From an uncultured Ardenticatenia bacterium (GTDB taxonomy: Bacteria > Chloroflexota > Anaerolineae > 4572-78 > NAK82): 64,000 bases of DNA. Each line of letters begins with the position of its first letter. Position 1 is the stretch's first letter. This document shows positions 37,749 through 47,300 of this stretch, one piece after another. The notes under the pieces are model-generated. The model had not been told where the DNA came from, searched no databases, and saw only the letters and a program-made list of their open reading frames with translations. Location of the stretch: NCBI GenBank assembly GCA_937127125.1, contig CAKZLO010000003.1, positions 1 to 64,000 on the forward strand, given 5' to 3'. Position numbers and translations under genes: made by a program.

Positions 37749-38339
37749 ATGACCTTCCTTTTTCTTGTGTTGGCATCACTGTTAGTGGGGGGAGTGTTGG
37801 TATTTGTGTTGTGGCCACTGTGGGGAGCGCACACGCCCGCAACGATTGAGGTGCTGCCAAACACACAATGGTCAGATGTATCGGAGTTTGCCATAGACAC
37901 TTCTTCGACTCGGGCTGCGTTATTGGCACGTCGCGAAGCGCTCTACGCTGCATTGCGTGACATCGCATTTGATCACGCCTTGGGCAAGCTCGCTGAGGGA
38001 GATTACCAGATACTGCACCGCCAACTGACACTCGAAGCTGCTCAGGTTTTGCATCAGCTGGATCATCTCGCGCCGGAGACAGCAGTACGTGATCAGGCAA
38101 TTGAGCAAGCCGTCACTCATTTGCGTGGCAGCGAGGGCGCGCTGTTATCCTCCCTGCCGGCCAATGTCAAGGAAGCTGTCGAAGCGGAAATTGCGCTGCT
38201 GATCAAACATACAACAGGCTCCAAAGAGTCCGACGAGCTGCTGTGTCCCAACTGTGGCCAATCTTTTCAACCCGAGGACCTTTTTTGTGTTCACTGTGGC
38301 GCACGATTGGAGCAAAGAGACAACAGGAGTGCCACCTGA
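37749..38339 (+). CDS. CcmI-position membrane protein with C-terminal zinc ribbon
   Basis: A 196-residue protein: one N-terminal helix (about 3-25), a helical middle (about 58-145, LAEGDYQILHRQLTLEA-type heptads) and a zinc ribbon with Cys166, Cys169, Cys180 and Cys183. The short N-terminal helix followed by the LAEGDY helical segment recalls the N-terminal part of CcmI, the apocytochrome chaperone, and the gene sits where ccmI often does. A zinc ribbon is not part of CcmI as known. It starts 3 bases after ccmG and ends one base before the next start. Confidence 0.7.
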   Translation: MTFLFLVLASLLVGGVLVFVLWPLWGAHTPATIEVLPNTQWSDVSEFAIDTSSTRAALLARREALYAALRDIAFDHALGKLAEGDYQILHRQLTLEAAQVLHQLDHLAPETAVRDQAIEQAVTHLRGSEGALLSSLPANVKEAVEAEIALLIKHTTGSKESDELLCPNCGQSFQPEDLFCVHCGARLEQRDNRSAT

Positions 38340-38340
38340 G

Positions 38341-39627
38341 GTGAGTTTCTCCATTCACGTTCCCGCTGTGACACAAACGATGTGCGCTGTAATTAGCTTC
38401 ACTGTGATATGGTTCGCCGTGCCTGTTAGACCTGTTACCCCGCCACCCCATATCCAGGCTACGACGGAGACTCCGCGTGGCACTCTGATCGGAAGGGTGC
38501 ACAACGTAACCGTGGAACAGCCGATGCCAGGGATCACCGTCCGTCTGCGTCGCTGGCGCCTTGGAACCGAATATCCTCCTCTCGCAACCGAGGCTAATAC
38601 TGAAGGTTACTTTCGCTTCGAAGGATTGGATACCGATGTTCATTCTCTTTATCGCGCGGAAGCGGATCACCACAACGTTACGTTTCATTCAGGCTTTGTC
38701 AGCTTTGAACCAGGTTCTACCCACGTGTCGGTTGTCTTGAACGTATACGAGACGACCGACGTTCCAGAAGATGTTCATATTAAGCGCTTTCATTTTATCA
38801 TTTTAGCGCGTGAGCGCGGCGTGCTATCGATTCTGGAGCTGTATCAATTCGGCAATAAAGGAAACCGAGCTTTTATCGGCACACCGAGCGTCGAAGGTCA
38901 TCGTGAAACAGTGCGAATGGCACTGCCTGCCGGTGCGCGGGATCTGACGCTGCAGACAGGTACACTGGGCATCGATTTTATCACTAGACCGAACGAGCTG
39001 GTGGCTACAGCACCCGTGCTGCCCGGCGAGGAAACCTTTGATGTGGCCTTTGTCTACCTGGTGCCCTATGGTGCTCCTTCGCTTGTGCTCGATCGTCGCC
39101 TCTATTACGACACTGTGGCGATAAATGGTTTACTGATGGACGTAGGCATTAAGATGCGTAGTAACCTGCTCAGGTTTGCTGGAGAACGAGAGGCACAGGG
39201 GCAAAGTTTTCTCCAGTTTATCGGGGAAGATCTCAGGGCCGGGCAGCTATTAAGTATTACCTTGGACCATCTAGACGAGATTCGGATTGTTAATGCCCCG
39301 GGGGAAACAGCCCCCGATGACGCCGAAATGAACGCTGAGCTCCCGCAGCCAATAGGGCATTCGCTGATATTGTGGGCAATCTTGAGCTTGGGCGTTCTGA
39401 TCTTTGGTCTGATCATTGTGTATCCCTCGCTGCGGGCTCGTACCTATGTCCCAGCGTCTCCCTCAAGAAAAGAAATAGAGAAGGAACGCGATCGTCTTCT
39501 GCTTATGCTAGCGCGCCTGGATGAGGCGTACCAAAATGGCCAGCTAAGTGAAGCCATCTACCGTCGTGTCCGCGCTCAGCGCAAGGCGGAGTTGGCCCGC
39601 TTGTGGGAACGTTCTCGGCTCTCATAA
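38341..39627 (+). CDS. Exported beta-domain membrane protein in ccm island
   Basis: A 428-residue protein of unknown function. A hydrophobic segment near the N-terminus (about 12-28) is followed by a Pro/Thr linker and a carboxypeptidase-regulatory-like beta domain (about 42-115: GTLIGRVHN, PGITVRLRRW, TEGYFRFEGL). A second beta-rich region extends to about 320. A helix at about 342-364 leads to a cytoplasmic coil with EKERDRLLLMLARLDEAYQNGQLSEAIYR, a SHOCT-like or CcmI-like short motif. The GTG at 38341 lies one base after the upstream stop, with AGGAG 12 bases before it; a longer ORF from 38254 overlaps the previous gene. ccmA starts 6 bases after the stop. Confidence 0.68.
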   Translation: MSFSIHVPAVTQTMCAVISFTVIWFAVPVRPVTPPPHIQATTETPRGTLIGRVHNVTVEQPMPGITVRLRRWRLGTEYPPLATEANTEGYFRFEGLDTDVHSLYRAEADHHNVTFHSGFVSFEPGSTHVSVVLNVYETTDVPEDVHIKRFHFIILARERGVLSILELYQFGNKGNRAFIGTPSVEGHRETVRMALPAGARDLTLQTGTLGIDFITRPNELVATAPVLPGEETFDVAFVYLVPYGAPSLVLDRRLYYDTVAINGLLMDVGIKMRSNLLRFAGEREAQGQSFLQFIGEDLRAGQLLSITLDHLDEIRIVNAPGETAPDDAEMNAELPQPIGHSLILWAILSLGVLIFGLIIVYPSLRARTYVPASPSRKEIEKERDRLLLMLARLDEAYQNGQLSEAIYRRVRAQRKAELARLWERSRLS

Positions 39628-39633
39628 TGCACT

Positions 39634-40335
39634 ATGATTGAGATAGAGAGGCTGGTCAAGACATTCGGCAACCGCCTTGTGCTCAGAGGTATTACCCTGC
39701 ATATAGGTGCAGGAGAATTCATGACGCTAGTTGGCCCCAACGGCGCCGGCAAGACTACACTCATGCGCATCCTTGCTGCCCTGAGTCGACCGACTGCAGG
39801 ACGGGTGGTGCTGGGTGGCTGCGATCTAGCTCTCGATCCGACGTCGGTGCGCCGCATGATCGGGTTGGTCTCACATCGTACATTGCTTTACGACGACCTG
39901 AGCGGAGAACAGAATTTGCTCTTCTATGCTCGGATGTACGATGTGACACAGCCAAGAGCACGCATTGAGGAGCTGTTGCGACAGATGGGCCTTTGGGAAC
40001 GCCGGCGCGATCCGGTGAGCACCTATTCACGAGGAATGCAGCAGCGCTTGGCAATCGCGCGTGCTGTGTTACATAGCCCGTCTGTTTTACTGCTGGACGA
40101 ACCGGATGCAGGCCTGGATCGACACGCAACAGAGATGCTTGGCACATTGCTGCGCCAGACCGACCTCAGCCGGCGCACTGTGCTGATGACCACACATAAC
40201 CTTGAACATGCTGCAGCGTGGGGGGAACGCATCGGCATTCTGGTCAACGGACAGATTGTCTTTCAAGCCACCCGGCCAGCAATCGACTTGACTGCACTGC
40301 GGGCGCAATACGATCGCTATGCATCATCTGCATAA
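39634..40335 (+). CDS. ccmA: Heme-export ABC transporter ATPase CcmA
   Basis: A 233-residue ABC ATPase. Walker A is GPNGAGKTT (Lys40), the Q-loop region follows, the signature is YSRGMQQRLAIARA and Walker B is VLLLDEPDAGLD with a switch His in MTTHN. With CcmB it forms the ABC unit that releases holo-CcmE from CcmC. The last 17 bases overlap ccmB. No strong ribosome binding site is seen at 39634, and the preceding stop is 6 bases away, so reinitiation is likely. Confidence 0.9.
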   Translation: MIEIERLVKTFGNRLVLRGITLHIGAGEFMTLVGPNGAGKTTLMRILAALSRPTAGRVVLGGCDLALDPTSVRRMIGLVSHRTLLYDDLSGEQNLLFYARMYDVTQPRARIEELLRQMGLWERRRDPVSTYSRGMQQRLAIARAVLHSPSVLLLDEPDAGLDRHATEMLGTLLRQTDLSRRTVLMTTHNLEHAAAWGERIGILVNGQIVFQATRPAIDLTALRAQYDRYASSA

Positions 40336-40993
40336 AGTGTTGGCTATCGTAGCAAAGGATCTGGCGGCAGAATTGCGCACGCGCGAGATGCTCAGCGCGA
40401 TGTTTGTTTTCGCATTGGTGGTGATTCTGATCTTCAACTTCGCCTTTGAGCTGCGTGCAGAGGATCAGCAGACACTGGCTCCGGGTGTGCTTTGGGTGGC
40501 AATCACCTTTTCTGGTATGCTGGGCCTCTCGCGCTCTTTTATCCGAGAACAGGATCGCGGCTCACTCGAAGGGTTACTGCTGACACCAGTTGACCGCGGG
40601 GTGATCTTCTTGGGCAAAATGCTCGGCAACGCACTCTTTATCACAGTCGTTGATTTGATTGTGCTGCCTGTGTTTGTTGTGCTGTTCAATCTTTCTGGTG
40701 CGTTGATTCCTCAGTTGGCGTTGGCAATTGTTCTGGGCACTCTTGGGTTGAGTGGGGTGGGCACTTTGTTCTCAGCGATGGCCATACACACTCGCGCACG
40801 GGAGATCCTGCTGCCCGTTCTTCTCTTTCCGTTGATCGTTCCAGTGATAATATCTGCTGTTAAGCTGAGCGCAGGAATTATCGATAACCTGCCGTTTGCT
40901 GAAATACAGCAATGGTTCAGCTTGTTACTCGTCTTCGACATCGTCTTTGCTGTGTTGTCTTTTATATTCTTTGATTATGTCGTAGAAGAATGA
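40319..40993 (+). CDS. ccmB: Heme-export ABC transporter permease CcmB
   Basis: A 224-residue membrane protein with six hydrophobic helices. The family pattern is visible in the N-terminal cytoplasmic helix (AIVAKDLAAELRTREMLSAM) and in RSFIREQDRGSLEGLLLTPVDRGVIFLGKML. It is the membrane partner of CcmA. It overlaps ccmA by 17 bases and ends 18 bases before the chosen ccmC start. Confidence 0.9.
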   Translation: MHHLHKVLAIVAKDLAAELRTREMLSAMFVFALVVILIFNFAFELRAEDQQTLAPGVLWVAITFSGMLGLSRSFIREQDRGSLEGLLLTPVDRGVIFLGKMLGNALFITVVDLIVLPVFVVLFNLSGALIPQLALAIVLGTLGLSGVGTLFSAMAIHTRAREILLPVLLFPLIVPVIISAVKLSAGIIDNLPFAEIQQWFSLLLVFDIVFAVLSFIFFDYVVEE

Positions 40994-41011
40994 TTGCGGG
41001 AGGATGGTGAT

Positions 41012-41728
41012 ATGAGACGATATGACCAGCTCATAATCGGGCTGTTCATCGTTACGGCATTGATGATGATAATCGCTCTCGTGCTTGCGTTGGGTGTTGC
41101 TCCTGATCCTGCGAATCTGGTGACTCCAGCGGAACGCTTCGCGCAGCGCATTTTCTACTTCCACGTTCCTAACTGGTGGGTGGGATTTTTGGCCTACTTC
41201 ATAGGGGCTGTAGCGGGGGCGTTGTATCTAATCTCTCGGAAAGAGCAATGGGATGCGGTCGAAATCTCCTCCATCGAAATTGGTTTGACGTTCAACACCA
41301 TCGGGCTCATCAGCGGGTCTATTTGGGCCAGACCAACATGGAACACTTGGTGGACATGGGAACCGCGCCTGACGACAGCTGCGATCGGTTGGCTTATGTA
41401 TGTGGGTTACCTGATGTTGCGCAGCGCGATCGACAGTCCACAACGACGTGCACGATTTGCCGCTGTATTTAGTATATTGGCTTTCCTGGATGTGCCGGTG
41501 ATTTTTCTGGCAATTCACTGGTGGCGCACGATTCACCCCGTGGTGATCGGAGGCGAGGTGGGGCAGGGCACGGGTGGCTTTGCGCTGGGCCCAACAATCC
41601 AGATGGTGTTCTTCGTTTGTCTGGCTGCGTTCACCGTGTTGTACGTAACATTGATGCTTGTACGCCTGCGCACTGAATTCCTCGCTCAGCGCGTGGAACA
41701 TCTGCGGCAGCAGTTTATGTTCCTCTGA
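41012..41728 (+). CDS. ccmC: Heme-delivery membrane protein CcmC
   Basis: A 238-residue six-helix protein that loads heme onto CcmE. The tryptophan-rich loop is WNTWWTWEPRLT (about 110-121), a WWD-type site; the usual WDARLT reads WEPRLT here. His residues flank it (YFHVP near 47-51 and IHWWRTIHP near 168-176). The ATG at 41012 has a GGGAGGATGG site; a TTG 6 codons upstream is less likely. It is followed 33 bases later by a CcmD-like gene. Confidence 0.9.
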   Translation: MRRYDQLIIGLFIVTALMMIIALVLALGVAPDPANLVTPAERFAQRIFYFHVPNWWVGFLAYFIGAVAGALYLISRKEQWDAVEISSIEIGLTFNTIGLISGSIWARPTWNTWWTWEPRLTTAAIGWLMYVGYLMLRSAIDSPQRRARFAAVFSILAFLDVPVIFLAIHWWRTIHPVVIGGEVGQGTGGFALGPTIQMVFFVCLAAFTVLYVTLMLVRLRTEFLAQRVEHLRQQFMFL

Positions 41729-41761
41729 GTCTTTACCTGTCTTAATAAAGGATACATGCCG

Positions 41762-41947
41762 ATGATTTACCTGATTGCTGCCTATATTGTAGTCTGGGCC
41801 ATAACATTTGGATTCGTTGCCACCATCTTCTTGCGACAACGTCGACTGCAACAGCAGCTGGAATGGATGGAGGAGCTCCTGAAGACGGAGATAAAGTCCT
41901 CAGAGAGAAATGGCTTAACGACCTCCATTTCCGAAGTTCCAAGATAG
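41762..41947 (+). CDS. ccmD: CcmD-like small membrane protein
   Basis: A 61-residue protein with one helix (about 3-25) followed by RQRRLQQQLEWMEELLK, matching the short CcmD pattern of one helix and a charged cytoplasmic tail. CcmD stabilises the CcmC-CcmE complex and helps release holo-CcmE. The second ATG (41762) is better placed for the AAGGAT site than the first (41756). It ends the ccm island; the next gene is convergent. Confidence 0.75.
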   Translation: MIYLIAAYIVVWAITFGFVATIFLRQRRLQQQLEWMEELLKTEIKSSERNGLTTSISEVPR

Positions 41948-42009
41948 ATTGCCCCGAGACAGCTGCGTGCCATCCCGGGGCAACGTCAAGGATGTACGTT
42001 CGACCTCGA

Positions 42010-43059
42010 TCAGGCGATGGTTACTTCCTTGGAGAGATAGACATCTTGGATGGCTTGTAATAGTTTAACGCCCTCCTCCATTGGCTTCTGGAAGGCTTTC
42101 CGACCCGAAATGAGCCCCATTCCACCGGCGCGCTTGTTGATTACAGCAGTGCGCACGGCTTGAGCGAGGTCATCCTTGCCTGAGGCACCACCCGAATTGA
42201 TCAACCCGACACGGCCCATATAGCAGTTTATGACCTGATAACGGGTCCAGTCGATCGGATGGTCTCCGGTTAACTCAGTGTACACACGCGGGTCGGTCTT
42301 ACCGAACTTAACGGCGTTGTATCCACCGTTGTTCTCGGGCTGCTTCTGCTTGACGATGTCTGCTTCGATGGTGACTGCCAAGTGATTCGCCTGTCCAGTC
42401 AAATCGGCGGCAGTCTCGTAGTTGACCCCTTCCACCTTGAAACCGGGGTTGCGCAGGTAAGCCCACAATACCGTCACCATACCCAGCTCATGTGCATAAG
42501 CGAAGGCCTCGCTGATCTCTTGGATCTGGCGACGTGATTCAGGTGCACCGTAGTACACGGTAGCCCCAACCGCCACGGCACCCATATCGAATGCCTGCTG
42601 CACACTGGCAAAAATCGTCTGGTCATAGATATTGGGATAGGTAAGCAGCTCGTTGTGGTTGATCTTAACGATGAACGGGATTTTGTGCGCATACTTGCGC
42701 GACACTGCGCCCAGCACACCCAATGTTGAGGCAACAGCGTTGCACTGTCCTTCGATGGCCAGCTTCACAATGTTTTCTGGATCAAAGTAGATAGGATTGG
42801 CGGCAAAGGAAGCGCCACCGGAATGCTCAATCCCCTGATCGACGGGCAGGATGGAGAGATAGCCGGTGCCGGCCAAGCGGCCAGTATTGAAGAGCAGCTG
42901 CATATTGCGCAGCACTGCGGTAGGGCGGTCAGTTTGCGCCATCACCCTTTCGACAAAATCAGGGCCAGGTAGATGGAGCATTTCCTTAGGCACTTTTGCC
43001 TTATAGGTCAAGAGGCTTTCCGCCTCTGCGCCCAACAGGTCAGCAATTGGGGTAGTCAT
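42010..43059 (-). CDS. Class I fructose-bisphosphate aldolase (FbaB/DhnA type)
   Basis: A 349-residue TIM-barrel class I aldolase of the archaeal/FbaB type, which interconverts fructose 1,6-bisphosphate and the triose phosphates by a Schiff base. Visible parts are [12 protein letters not shown] near 71, KINHNELL near 132, the barrel strand with ADIVKQK carrying the candidate Schiff-base Lys, and [12 protein letters not shown] near 285. The ATG has a strong AGGAGG site. It is convergent with the ccm island and 113 bases downstream of tRNA-Arg. Confidence 0.9.
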   Translation of the reverse strand: MTTPIADLLGAEAESLLTYKAKVPKEMLHLPGPDFVERVMAQTDRPTAVLRNMQLLFNTGRLAGTGYLSILPVDQGIEHSGGASFAANPIYFDPENIVKLAIEGQCNAVASTLGVLGAVSRKYAHKIPFIVKINHNELLTYPNIYDQTIFASVQQAFDMGAVAVGATVYYGAPESRRQIQEISEAFAYAHELGMVTVLWAYLRNPGFKVEGVNYETAADLTGQANHLAVTIEADIVKQKQPENNGGYNAVKFGKTDPRVYTELTGDHPIDWTRYQVINCYMGRVGLINSGGASGKDDLAQAVRTAVINKRAGGMGLISGRKAFQKPMEEGVKLLQAIQDVYLSKEVTIA

Positions 43060-43172
43060 AGTTCCTCCTAAAACAAATTAGAAATTTGTCAAAAAGATTG
43101 CCAGTTGTGGATCCACCAAGTCGACGACACTGTCACCGGGGTGAAGAGGAGGCACGCCATGGCACACTTCAA

Positions 43173-43244
43173 TGCCCCTGGGGCGACTCGAACGCCCGCA
43201 CACGGCTCCGGAGGCCGCTGCTCTGTCCTCTGAGCTACAGGGGC
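43173..43244 (-). tRNA. tRNA-Arg (anticodon CCG)
   Basis: A 72-base cloverleaf on the minus strand. The 7-bp acceptor stem (GCCCCTG/CAGGGGC) closes with discriminator A. The D arm has GCTC/GAGC. The anticodon stem GCGGC/GCCGT holds the loop CTCCGGA, so the anticodon is CCG. The T arm is GGGCG/CGCCC with loop TTCGAGT. CCA is not encoded. A promoter with a 17-base spacer lies just upstream. Confidence 0.93.
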
Positions 43245-43256
43245 ATGTATGCAAAT

Positions 43257-43285
43257 ACTTTAACACATCCGCGTATGTTTGGCAA
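43257..43285 (-). promoter_or_regulatory. Promoter of tRNA-Arg
   Basis: Minus strand TTGCCA (43285-43280), 17-base spacer, TAAAGT (43262-43257), ending 12 bases before the tRNA 5' end. Confidence 0.6.
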
Positions 43286-43505
43286 CTACACGTATCCCTG
43301 CGTACTAATGTACAATCGATGCTGGTTATCAGCTTGGACGTGGCAGCAAGGTGGCGCACAGTTCAGGCAAGCAATCCACTAGCTTCTCTACGAACCCGTA
43401 TTGGCACAAGATCCTTGCATCCATGTTGACTGCCGGTGAAAAATTGTCACTTCGCACTTGGGTCACACCCTATTAGGCTTGGATACGATCAAGTGCCATG
43501 AATTA

Positions 43506-44381
43506 TTACGCCTGCACCAGCGCCATACCACCCAATACCAGACCAGCCCCAGCAGCGGTGGCGACAGTGAGAGGTTCACCGAGCACCAGAATGCCCAACA
43601 CTGTGGAAACGACAGGGGTCAGATAGAGAAAAACACCTGCCTGTGAGATAGGCAGATGTTTTGCTGCATACCACCATAGCCAGTAGGCAGCTGCACCACA
43701 GCCGATGGCCAGTCCAAGCAGTGCTGCCCACACCTCAGCTGACCACTGAAAAGAGACACCTTCCACAATAGCAATCGGTGTCATAGCAAGCGCACCGATC
43801 ACACCGGCGAGCGTGATCACCGTCAGCGGACCGTAAACAAGCACTAGGCGCTTGCCAGCCACTATATAGAACACCCCCGCCAGTGTCGCCAGTAGAGCCA
43901 ATGCGTTGCCCAGCACACGCGCCTGAGCTCCGACCTCGTTTGCCCACGCCCCACCGAGAGTGATAAAAGTCACCCCCAACAGCCCCATGAACAGACCTCC
44001 GGCGGCACGCAGCGTCATCGGCTCTCTCAACACCCACATCCCAAGCACAGCGCTGAGAATAGGATAGGCATTCATGATGAGGCCAACATCTACTGTTGTG
44101 GTGTGGGCAAGCGCTAGATTCTGCAGCACATAGGCGATCCCTTCACCTATTATTCCCAGAGCGAGAAACAATGGCCACTCCTTGCGCCAGGCTTGGTAGA
44201 AAGAGCGGCGTCCATCTCCAGAGAACCCAACAATGAGGACCAGCACTAAGCTGGTGATCCACCAGCGCAATGCCGCAACGGCAAGTGGTCCCATTTGGGT
44301 CATTGCCACCCGAGTAAGCAGGAAGCTGGTACCCCACAAGGTTGCCGCACTGGCAGCGGATGCATAGGCATTTAACCTCAT
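43506..44381 (-). CDS. EamA/DMT-superfamily transporter
   Basis: A 291-residue protein with ten hydrophobic segments in two EamA repeats (WGTSFLLTRVAMTQMGPLAVAALRW near the N-terminus, and AAYWLWWYAAKHLPISQAGVFLYLTPVVS in the second half). Such proteins export amino acids or related metabolites; the substrate is not readable. The ATG at 44381 is one base past the smc stop, with GCAGGTGA before it. It is the last gene of the obg-smc-transporter series. Confidence 0.82.
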   Translation of the reverse strand: MRLNAYASAASAATLWGTSFLLTRVAMTQMGPLAVAALRWWITSLVLVLIVGFSGDGRRSFYQAWRKEWPLFLALGIIGEGIAYVLQNLALAHTTTVDVGLIMNAYPILSAVLGMWVLREPMTLRAAGGLFMGLLGVTFITLGGAWANEVGAQARVLGNALALLATLAGVFYIVAGKRLVLVYGPLTVITLAGVIGALAMTPIAIVEGVSFQWSAEVWAALLGLAIGCGAAAYWLWWYAAKHLPISQAGVFLYLTPVVSTVLGILVLGEPLTVATAAGAGLVLGGMALVQA

Positions 44382-44382
44382 G

Positions 44383-47300
44383 TCACCTGCGCTCCACATC
44401 CTCCAGTTGCAACGAGATCACTCGCGAGGCTGTGTCTGTCCCCATTGAGATACCATAGATCGTCCTCGCTGCCTCGACGGTATGACGATTATGAGTGATC
44501 ACGATAAACTGGGTCTGTTGGGAGAGCTCTTCCAACACCTGGCGAAAGCGACCTACATTGGCTTCGTCGAGCATTGCGTCCACCTCATCCAAAGTACAGA
44601 AAGGTGTCGGGTTTACCTTGAGCAGAGCAAATATCAGCGAGACTGCTGTTAACGCTCTCTCACCCCCAGAGAGCATGGCAAGAGTACGTGCACGTTTGCC
44701 AGGTGGGCGTGCAACGATGTCGATGCCGGTTTGGGTGATATTCTCAGGATCGGTCAACACAAGGCTGGCATCTCCACCGTTGAACAGACGTTTGAAGTAG
44801 TATCTGAACTCCTTGGAGACCGCCTGAAAAGTTGCCAGAAACCTGCGCTCCATCAGCTCATCCAGCTCAGCGACCACACGGCGTAAATTGGCAGCGGCCT
44901 TTTCCAGATCGCTGATCTGACCACTCAAGAAGTCATAACGTGTGCGCAACTCTTCATATTCCTGGGGTGCATTTAGATTGACCGTCCCCAGTTGACTTAA
45001 TTGCACTCGCAGACTGCGGATCTCCATTTCCAGATCTTCGGGCACCTCCTCAACGAGAGGAAGCGATGAAACCAGCGGGTGCAGTGGCAGAGGAGGCTGA
45101 CCATTGATATCCTCGTCCATCGCTATGTCCACCAGACCCAGATCACTTTCGATCTGGCGTCGCAACGCCCGTAATTCATCCTGACAGCGTGCCAGCTCCA
45201 AAGCGGAACGAGCGTGACCGCTTTCCAGCGAGCGCAACTTCTCGCGTTGGCGATGTTCTTCCTCTTCAAGTGCAGCTTGATGTGCTGCGAGCTCAGCGAT
45301 CTCTTTCTCCGCTGGTGCGATCCGTGCGCTCAGTGCATTGAGCTCTTCACTCAGGTTAGAAAGACGTGCATATTGCTCGCTTAGCTGGGCAGCCAGAAGA
45401 GAGATTTCGTGTGCCAGCTCTTCTGCGCGGGCGCGTCTGGCGCTCAGACGACGATCCATCTCGTCTAATGCGGTTATGTGTCCTTCCAGCAATGTGCGTT
45501 GTCGCTCTGCTTCCCCTTGCGCGCCTGCCAGTGTTGTCTGCGCCTGGGCAATCGCTGCCAGTAAAGCTTCCTGGCTCAACCTCGTGGTTTCTTTAGCTAG
45601 TTTTTCCGACTCCAATTGGACGGCCGATTGCTCCTCCTTGAGATGTTCAATCTCCTCCGCGATCTGTTCCATAAGCTGGCTCAGTTCAAATTGTCTAGCT
45701 TGAGCACGCTCTGCGAGATCGTGTTGCCACTCCGCTGCCTGCGCAACGCGTTCCATTTCTCGGGTCAGGGTTATTATCTCGCGGTTGAGGGCACCATGTC
45801 GCGCCTCCAGCTCGGCATAGCTTCGTCTCAGTTGCTGCAACTCGCCTTTCGTCTGCGTGAGAATGGCCTCCTGCTCATTGATCTGTTGTAGTAACTTCTC
45901 CTCGACCGCCTGCTGTGCCTGGATGGTGGATGGCAGCTCCACCCATTCGCGCTGGCGTGTCAGAAGCCCTGCCCCTTTTTCTCGTCCCACACTGCCACCC
46001 GTGACGCTGCCCCCTGAGCGCACCAGCTCGCCAGCCAAGGTTACAATCTGAAAACCGCCCTGCAAAGAACGCAACACTTGACGCGCCGTTGAGAGATCTT
46101 CGACGACTACTGTGCGGCCGAGTAATAGCTGCACGATCGGACTGAGTTGTCTCTCACACGTCACCAGGGTACTGCCGACACCTAACACCTTATCATCATA
46201 CTTCGGTAAGGTGATTACTTGGGGCGGACGGATGGAGTCAAGGGGGAGAAAGGTAGCACGACCCCCATGACTGGTCTTGAGATACTCAATAGCTGCCTCT
46301 GCGTCTGCCCATGTCTCCACCACAATATCCTGCAGATGGCTGCCAAGTGCTGTTTCAATTGCCACTTCCAGATGAGCGGGGACGCGCAACAACTGGGCCA
46401 CAGTGCCCAAGACTCCCCGCAAATAGCTTCGAGCAGAGGCAGCCAGCACCGAACGCACACCTTCGTAGTAACCCGTCAGGTCGTGCTGCATCTTGACAAG
46501 CATGTCATAACGCGCCTGAAGTGCTTCCAACCGACCGCGGCATGTGTTAAGCGCCTCCTTTCTCGCCGTGAGCTGTTGTTCCGCTCGCTGAACGGAGAGG
46601 AGCTGTTCCTCAATCCGCGTACGAAGATTGTCCAGTTCCCTTGCTAATTCCTGGGCATCTCGACTCTTTTCCTGCAGTTGTCGCTCGATCGCAGCACGTT
46701 CCTGTAAATAGCCTGCGTATGTCGCAGTGGCTTGGGCCACTTCGCGTTCCAGCTGGGCATGCTGCTCCTGGAGATGCTGTAGCCGTGTGCTCTGGCTGAT
46801 AATCCGATCAGCCATCTGGCGAACACGTCGCTCACAAGATGCCTGTCGCTCAAGCAAATCCTTCCGTTTGGCTCGTTCTTCCTCTAAGCGAGCGCCTAAC
46901 TCGTTGATTCGCTGGCGCGCCGCTTGTAATCTTTCCTCCGCCTGCGCCAACGCCGCCTCACTCTGCGCAATTCTGGACTGCGCCTCAGCCCGGGAGATCT
47001 CCAGAGTCTCGATTTCGCCCAACAACTCATCGCGCTGGGCGCTGAGTAGCCGCACACGTTCTTCACTGACAGCCAGATCACGTTGTATGACCTCAGCCTC
47101 GCTATGTAATATGCTACTCTGGCGATGCCATTCACCCACCTGCGCGCGCACTATGCCTTGATCGGCAACTAAGCGAGAAATCTGTGCTGTAATCTCCTCC
47201 AATTTGCCGGTCTGTGCACCGACCTCCACCTGATAGCGCTCTTCAGCTTGGCGTGCCTGGTACAACCTCTGCTGCATATGGCGCCACCTATAACCATACC

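Noticed and set aside
38254-38340. N-terminal extension of the 38341-39627 gene
   Set aside because: It lies in another frame of the zinc-ribbon codons of the upstream gene; the GTG one base after that gene's stop is a better start.
43086-43429. Open frames of 85-98 residues across the tRNA-Arg locus
   Set aside because: They run through the complete tRNA gene and its promoter and show no protein motif.
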